Under the pieces are notes generated by a model. That model was not told the DNA's origin and made no database searches. It was given only the letters and a program-made list of their open reading frames with translations. From assembly GCA_040380145.1 (NCBI GenBank), contig JBEIJQ010000043.1, positions 1 to 20,627 on the forward strand: a stretch of DNA of 20,627 nt. The letters run 5' to 3'. Below are positions 16,363-20,627 of the stretch, one piece after another; the first letter of the stretch is position 1, and each line of letters begins with the position of its first letter. The position numbers were made by a program, and so were the translations under genes. The DNA is from JBEIJQ01 sp040380145 (lineage in GTDB: Bacteria > Bacteroidota > Bacteroidia > Chitinophagales > Saprospiraceae).

Positions 16363-16989
16363 ATGCCGAAAATCAAATTTTATGTGGTGTGGGTAGGTCG
16401 TGAACCGGGCATATACGACAACTGGGCCGATTGCGAAGGCCAGATCAAAGGTGTGCAAGGGGCCAAATACAAGGCGTTCGAAAGTCGGACATTGGCCGAA
16501 ATTGCCTACCGAGAAGGTTGGCAGGGGCACGCCCCTCCAAAGAAAACCGCAGCGGCGACTCCAAGTAAAACCGTGGGCAGACCGTTGCTCGACAGTATTG
16601 CCGTGGACGCGGCCTGCAGCGGCAACCCAGGAGCTATGGAATATCGAGGGGTCTATACCGGCGACGGTACGGTCCTTTTTTCCATGGGGCCTTATCCGAT
16701 GGGCACCAACAACATCGGGGAATTTTTGGCCATCGTGCACGCCCTGGCCCTACTCAAGAAAAAAGAACTGCCGCAGATGCCCATTTACACTGATTCCCAA
16801 ACCGCGCTGGGGTGGATCAAAAAGAAAAAGGCCAACACCAAGTTGGAAGCATCCGCCAAGAACCGCGAGTTGTTCGAACTGTTGCGGCGCGCCGAAGCCT
16901 GGCTGGCCGAAAACACCTACACCAATCCCCTCATCAAGTGGGAAACCGAGCACTGGGGCGAAATTCCGGCCGACTTCGGAAGAAAATGA
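16363..16989 (+). CDS. Ribonuclease HI with N-terminal viroplasmin-like domain
   Basis: This 208-residue protein should cut the RNA strand of RNA/DNA hybrids during replication and R-loop removal. The start at 16363 gives the conserved N-terminal hybrid-binding domain (KFYVVWVGREPGIYDNW ... VQGAKYKAFES, ~3-50), the caulimovirus viroplasmin-like module found in eukaryotic and many Bacteroidota RNases H. The open frame continues upstream into the tRNA, which rules that part out. A Pro/Ala/Lys linker leads to the catalytic domain (~75-208). The DEDD residues are seen in AVDAACSGNPG (Asp), NNIGEFLAI (Glu), IYTDSQTAL (Asp) and WGEIPADFGRK (final Asp). The gene ends 13 bp from the convergent Clp-like gene. 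I avoid a symbol because rnhA naming varies for this branch. Confidence 0.92.
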   Translation: MPKIKFYVVWVGREPGIYDNWADCEGQIKGVQGAKYKAFESRTLAEIAYREGWQGHAPPKKTAAATPSKTVGRPLLDSIAVDAACSGNPGAMEYRGVYTGDGTVLFSMGPYPMGTNNIGEFLAIVHALALLKKKELPQMPIYTDSQTALGWIKKKKANTKLEASAKNRELFELLRRAEAWLAENTYTNPLIKWETEHWGEIPADFGRK

Positions 16990-17002
16990 GTATCGGCGCT
17001 GG

Positions 17003-20000
17003 TCAGACCAACTCTTCCTCCATAGCCTCGAGATAGGCTTTTTCCAAAAATCCGAACAGGGTAGGGACCAGATTTTTGACCACCGACGGACTGTTTTTAA
17101 TGCCGAAAACGGCATCGTTGACCTGCAAGGGAGAATAAGTGCGCCTCACGGCCAACGCTTGCTTGAAGTATTGGTTCAAGTTGTGCGCACCGCCGGGAAA
17201 TTTGGGGCCGTAAGCAAATGTGTCCGTGACGATGACGTGGCAGGAACTGGGTGGCCCATCTTCGAAGGACCATTTGTGGAGTCCACTTTCTCCCATGAAA
17301 AAAAGAAAGGGTCGGGCAAGGCCGCTCAATATCAAACGGGCCCCGACCAGCTGGGCGGTGGGATCCTCCAGAGGAGCTTTCCATTTCGGGTACTCCCAAT
17401 TTTCGCCCAGGGTCAACCATTGAACCGCTTCTCCTTTTTCGGTCGTCAAAATCTTTTGCAGAGAGGACGAAAACCAAACGCTTTCGAGGCGGGCCGAGAC
17501 ATTCCCGAGCCGCCCGATGAGATCCCGATAAAGCGCCACTTGGTGTTCGGGGGAAGCCCCCACGATATCGATCGTGCACTCCGTGCGCTCTTTGACAAGA
17601 AGTTGCAGCAATTGCAAGTTTGCGGATCGGACGCCGTCCTCCGAAGTTTTGAGGCGGTTTTCCCAAGAATCATCCGCATCGCCGAATCCCATCAAATGAA
17701 GGGATATTTCTTCTTCTACCGTACCGGACTCGGATTCCAGCTTCGCAAAGCGTTCGACGACGCGTTCGTAATGATCAACATGGGCGTTTCGGTAGCGCAA
17801 CTGCTGCAAATGGCTTTGACAGTTGAGAAACAGATGGCCGTCAAAAGTTTGCCGCAGGTTGTTCTGCAATTGGCCTGCCCGGTTGGCGAGGTTTACCAAT
17901 TTGTACATCTCGGCAAGTTTGGACACTTGGCCGTCGCCCACGGATTTGACAGCCAGCTCGAGACGTCCCGCAGCGTTCCATGAAAACACGGCGCTCAAAG
18001 GTTCGTCAGCAGGAAATTCGTTGAGCCTTCTGGCCAAAGGGCCGATGAGGCGATCTTGCACGGCACGCTGCATTTCTCTGGCGCCGTATCGCGGGTGGTA
18101 CCCGATTTCGGCCAGATGAGCGAGCGCGGGCTCGGTAATTTCCAGCCTGATATCGCGGTCGCGGATGCCTTCACGGGCTCGCAGCAAACTGATTTCTCGC
18201 GCAAGCACGTGCCTGATCGTGTTTTCGTCCAAAGGCGAAAATGGTACCAAGCGTTCGATTCTGTTGAAAAGCTCCGGCTTGAAATGCTGTTGCACCGCCT
18301 TTTCGAACACCTCGGCATGGCCTGTGCTATTGGCGGCGCTGCCGAGGCCGATGGCGTTCCGATCTAGCTGGGTCGCCCCGATGTTGGAAGTCATCACGAT
18401 GATCGTGCTGCAAAAATTCACGAGCTGCCCCCGGTTGTCCGTCAGGCGCCCCTCATCGAGGATCTGCAACAGGTGGTCGAAAAACAAGGGGTGGGCTTTT
18501 TCGATCTCGTCGAACAAAAGCACGCAGAAGGGATTCTGCCGGACGGTAGCCGCCAGTTGTCCCTCGCCGGAAAGCGTACCGAATCCGGTGGTAAAACGCA
18601 TCACCGCCAGCGGATCAGAGTATTCGCTCATATCGAAGCGGAGGAGTTTTCGGGCATCGCCGAACATCAGTTCGGCCAGCACCTTGGCCATTTCGGTCTT
18701 GCCCACTCCGGTAGGTCCCACGAAAAACAACGAGGCGATCGGTTTTCCCGTGCGCACCATGCCGGTCTTGACAAGGGCCAAAATATCCACGATCGCATCC
18801 ACGGCTACCGGCTGCCCAAAGACCCTGTCCAAGAAAAAGCGCCTCGTCCCTTCCAAATCGAAGCTCGTATCGGGATCTATCATGAACAGCGGCATGCCCG
18901 TTTCTTCTGAAAATCCCCGCAATACCGTTTTGCGGTCCAGTTGGTTCCCGGACGGCACGTCCATCAAATGGTTTTCGAGAAAACGGATGGCCTTTCCCGG
19001 GAACCCGGAGTAGGGGAGATACCGCCTTTGCAGCCGGAGCACCTCCTCTGTGGCATGGCGGTCGAGCAGCACTTCTTTTCCTAAGGCCATTTCCGCGACT
19101 TTTCTTTCGACGATCTCGGCCGTTTTTTCTTTGGGCTCCTCCAATCTGACAACATGGAAAACCTGAGTAAAACGGGGATTGCGCACCTCGATGAGGGCCA
19201 GTTCGTCTTCTGTGGCCTCGGTAATCACCGAGATGCGGTCGCGGTCCAAGAAATCATACAGCCCATCGGCCAAACTAGTATCGCTGCCCATGTATTGGCC
19301 CACCTCGAACAGTTCCAAAAGGTTCGCCAAATGCAGGATTTCGCCGCCTTTGGCCAATTCTTCGCAGAGCAGGTGCATATTGGCTTTCCACCCGCTTTCG
19401 TCGGTGAGTTCTTTTATCATGGCGGACGCCGTGGTGGACCAGATGTTCAATTTCAGGCCCTTGCCCAAGGATATACGCGCCAATTCTGCCACCAGCGCGG
19501 ATTTGCCTACTCCGCTCTTGCCCACCAACAACAGATTCCTTCTATAGTGCCCTTTGAACACCGAAACAGCTGCCTGCATGGCATCGTCCATGAAAAAAAG
19601 CTGCTGGACAGGTCCTGCCCCAACTTTTTCAGCCATGTTTTTCAAAAAGTTGTGCGTATTGACGCCGCGTTCGTTCCCGCGGCTCCGTTGCGCTAGGGTA
19701 GGGGGGACGCTCTGGGTCGGGACGAGTTCCACCGTTGGCTCTCCGTACCAGAGCAGGGAGATCAGATCGGGAAACGATTCCAGTAGATTTCTTTTGGAAA
19801 AATCCAGTTGGACCAATTCCGCGACAGCGGCCTGCAAATCATCCGGTTTTTCCAAAAAGGTCTGTAGGCCGAGCAGTGGCAGCAGCACGATATTGCCTTT
19901 GCCCGACAATGGCAGCAGAAATACCTTAGCCCGAACTTTGACCAAACCGGTCGCGGTACGGCCCGCTTCCTGAAAGGATATGCCCAGTTCGATGATCTCG

Positions 20001-20203
20001 CTGCGGAGCGGCGCATCGAAAATGTTGTACCGCATCGCCTCCAGCAACTCACCTTTTTCCAAGAGCTGTTTTTGGATCTTTGCATCCAGCAGTTCTCCGA
20101 AAACTTTTGCGGGTAGATTGAGTGCCATGCCCAAGTCGGGCCGCATCAGCGGAAACACCACGGATTCCGATTCTCCGAAAGGTAGTTGAACTATGGGCAG
20201 CAT
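17003..20203 (-). CDS. Clp/Hsp100-like double AAA+ ATPase with release-factor-like C-terminus
   Basis: The 1066-residue product has an N-terminal region unlike Clp_N (~1-165) and AAA-1 (~195-430) with Walker A GKSGVGKS (228-235). In AAA-1 the Walker B position reads ILHLANLLEL (~289-298), with Ala293 and Asn294 where Asp-Glu is expected. There is no ClpB middle domain; a ClpA-like SEETGMPL joint leads to AAA-2 (~455-720). AAA-2 is intact: Walker A GPTGVGKT (496-503), Walker B VLLFDE (Asp565, Glu566), sensor MTSN (607), LFNRIE (Arg648) and YGARE (sensor 2). The C-terminal ~300 residues (~755-1066) are absent from ClpA/ClpB/ClpC. They resemble class I release factors: a helical PCRF-like part, ARLILSGLARPFLFFMGESG then LHKW (~955-978), and FPGGAHN (~1002-1008). 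No ClpP-binding tripeptide loop was recognised. Substrates are unknown; ATP-driven protein remodelling is inferred, possibly at the ribosome. Confidence 0.9.
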   Translation of the reverse strand: MLPIVQLPFGESESVVFPLMRPDLGMALNLPAKVFGELLDAKIQKQLLEKGELLEAMRYNIFDAPLRSEIIELGISFQEAGRTATGLVKVRAKVFLLPLSGKGNIVLLPLLGLQTFLEKPDDLQAAVAELVQLDFSKRNLLESFPDLISLLWYGEPTVELVPTQSVPPTLAQRSRGNERGVNTHNFLKNMAEKVGAGPVQQLFFMDDAMQAAVSVFKGHYRRNLLLVGKSGVGKSALVAELARISLGKGLKLNIWSTTASAMIKELTDESGWKANMHLLCEELAKGGEILHLANLLELFEVGQYMGSDTSLADGLYDFLDRDRISVITEATEDELALIEVRNPRFTQVFHVVRLEEPKEKTAEIVERKVAEMALGKEVLLDRHATEEVLRLQRRYLPYSGFPGKAIRFLENHLMDVPSGNQLDRKTVLRGFSEETGMPLFMIDPDTSFDLEGTRRFFLDRVFGQPVAVDAIVDILALVKTGMVRTGKPIASLFFVGPTGVGKTEMAKVLAELMFGDARKLLRFDMSEYSDPLAVMRFTTGFGTLSGEGQLAATVRQNPFCVLLFDEIEKAHPLFFDHLLQILDEGRLTDNRGQLVNFCSTIIVMTSNIGATQLDRNAIGLGSAANSTGHAEVFEKAVQQHFKPELFNRIERLVPFSPLDENTIRHVLAREISLLRAREGIRDRDIRLEITEPALAHLAEIGYHPRYGAREMQRAVQDRLIGPLARRLNEFPADEPLSAVFSWNAAGRLELAVKSVGDGQVSKLAEMYKLVNLANRAGQLQNNLRQTFDGHLFLNCQSHLQQLRYRNAHVDHYERVVERFAKLESESGTVEEEISLHLMGFGDADDSWENRLKTSEDGVRSANLQLLQLLVKERTECTIDIVGASPEHQVALYRDLIGRLGNVSARLESVWFSSSLQKILTTEKGEAVQWLTLGENWEYPKWKAPLEDPTAQLVGARLILSGLARPFLFFMGESGLHKWSFEDGPPSSCHVIVTDTFAYGPKFPGGAHNLNQYFKQALAVRRTYSPLQVNDAVFGIKNSPSVVKNLVPTLFGFLEKAYLEAMEEELV

Positions 20204-20237
20204 ACGGTTTCTTAGATAAGGGTCGTGAGTTCAAACG

Positions 20238-20266
20238 CAAATATAGCAAATGCAAACCGTCCCAAA
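20238..20266 (-). promoter_or_regulatory. Promoter of the Clp-like gene
   Basis: On the minus strand TTTG (20266-20263), a 17-bp spacer and TATATTTG (20245-20238) match the Bacteroidota -33/-7 consensus, including the spacing. The leader to the ATG at 20203 would be about 30 nt. This is the best promoter match in the window. Confidence 0.6.
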
Positions 20267-20627
20267 AAACGCCCATTCTTTTTTCCTATAATTTATATTA
20301 TGTTGAATAGAAATTCGGACCCTCCCACCGTTCTGATTTTTCCCCTCTCTTTTTGTCGGTATCCGGATATTCCAATTTCAAGGATCTACAGAAATATTCT
20401 GCGATCGTGGTCGGCCATGCTTCTTGGGGATTAGAGGATATAAAAAAACAAATTGTATTTTTTTACGGCGGTCAATTGGATAAGATCCTTCTTTCGGAAA
20501 TTTGTCGAAGGCAACAGAAATACCTGTTTAACCCAAAATTGTCATTAGGAAAAATTTCTAATGGCGGCCATTAGAAAATCCTGATTGCAAAAACTTGAAA
20601 TACACGTTGAAACATGCGCAAGACACC
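20267..20627. other. AT-rich region without a convincing gene
   Basis: No protein family is recognisable on either strand. The longest candidate, a TTG-started 73-codon frame at 20353-20574, has no homology I can recognise, no promoter, and a stop codon inside the palindrome described below. It could be a decayed remnant. At 20614 an ATG opens a frame (Met-Arg-Lys-Thr) that runs off the right edge and may be the start of the next gene. Confidence 0.4.
20555..20577. repeat. Perfect palindrome with 11-bp arms, possible operator
   Basis: TTTCTAATGGC, one G, then GCCATTAGAAA form an uninterrupted inverted repeat. A partial third half-site, CATTAGGAAAA, lies just upstream at 20543-20553. No T tract follows, so it is not a typical terminator. 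It sits about 37 bp before the possible next start at 20614, where an operator would be expected. Confidence 0.6.

Noticed and set aside
16400..17983. 527-codon plus-strand frame across two genes
   Set aside because: It runs out of frame through RNase HI and antisense through the Clp-like gene; both of those have clear motifs.

Overview
The window looks like a chromosomal segment of a Bacteroidota bacterium, most likely a Saprospiria/Chitinophagia-type lineage (the class is an inference). Three things point there. Two large secreted proteins end in type IX secretion (T9SS) C-terminal sorting domains, one of them with seven SprB-type repeats. Several genes and the tRNA are preceded by matches to the Bacteroidota -7 box TAnnTTTG, and clear Shine-Dalgarno sites are lacking. 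The family mix also fits: viroplasmin-type RNase H, DUF2279, DUF4878-like lipoprotein, LptF/LptG permease and an AraR/NrtR-like Nudix regulator. There is no IS element, CRISPR array, phage gene or rRNA.

Layout. 1-1203 (+): a DEDD exonuclease/GIY-YIG nuclease fusion, cut by the left edge. 1206-4211 (-): a secreted GH13 alpha-amylase followed 21 bp later by a Nudix/winged-helix protein with a degenerate Nudix box, probably one transcript and possibly a sugar-responsive unit. 4480-7989 (+): a 1012-residue exported coiled-coil protein of unknown function and a small lipoprotein. 8001-9041 (-): a DUF2279 envelope protein. 9224-12385 (+): a SprB-repeat adhesin-like T9SS cargo closed by a strong intrinsic terminator. 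12468-13934 (+): an LptF/LptG permease. 13921-14463 (-): an NADPH-dependent FMN reductase-like protein whose 3' end overlaps the permease. 14540-16183 (+): a BNR/Ycf48-like lipoprotein and a LUD-domain protein. 16215-16287 (-): initiator tRNA-fMet, sharing a bidirectional terminator with the LUD gene. 16363-16989 (+): RNase HI with an N-terminal viroplasmin-like domain. 17003-20203 (-): a 1066-residue Clp/Hsp100-like double AAA+ ATPase. 20204-20627 holds no convincing gene but contains the Clp promoter and a perfect 11-bp-arm palindrome.

Most genes are ordinary housekeeping or envelope genes and do not form one pathway. The most unusual item is the Clp-like ATPase. Its first AAA domain has lost the Walker B acidic residues, and its C-terminal ~300 residues look like a remodelled class I peptide-chain release factor (PCRF region, a GVHR-like motif, and a GGQ-like loop reading GGA). 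If confirmed, it would link an unfoldase to the ribosomal A site. Second in interest is the exported hendecad-repeat coiled-coil protein with its downstream lipoprotein. Four convergent gene pairs meet with 2, 11, -14 (overlap) and 13 bp and no room for a classical terminator.
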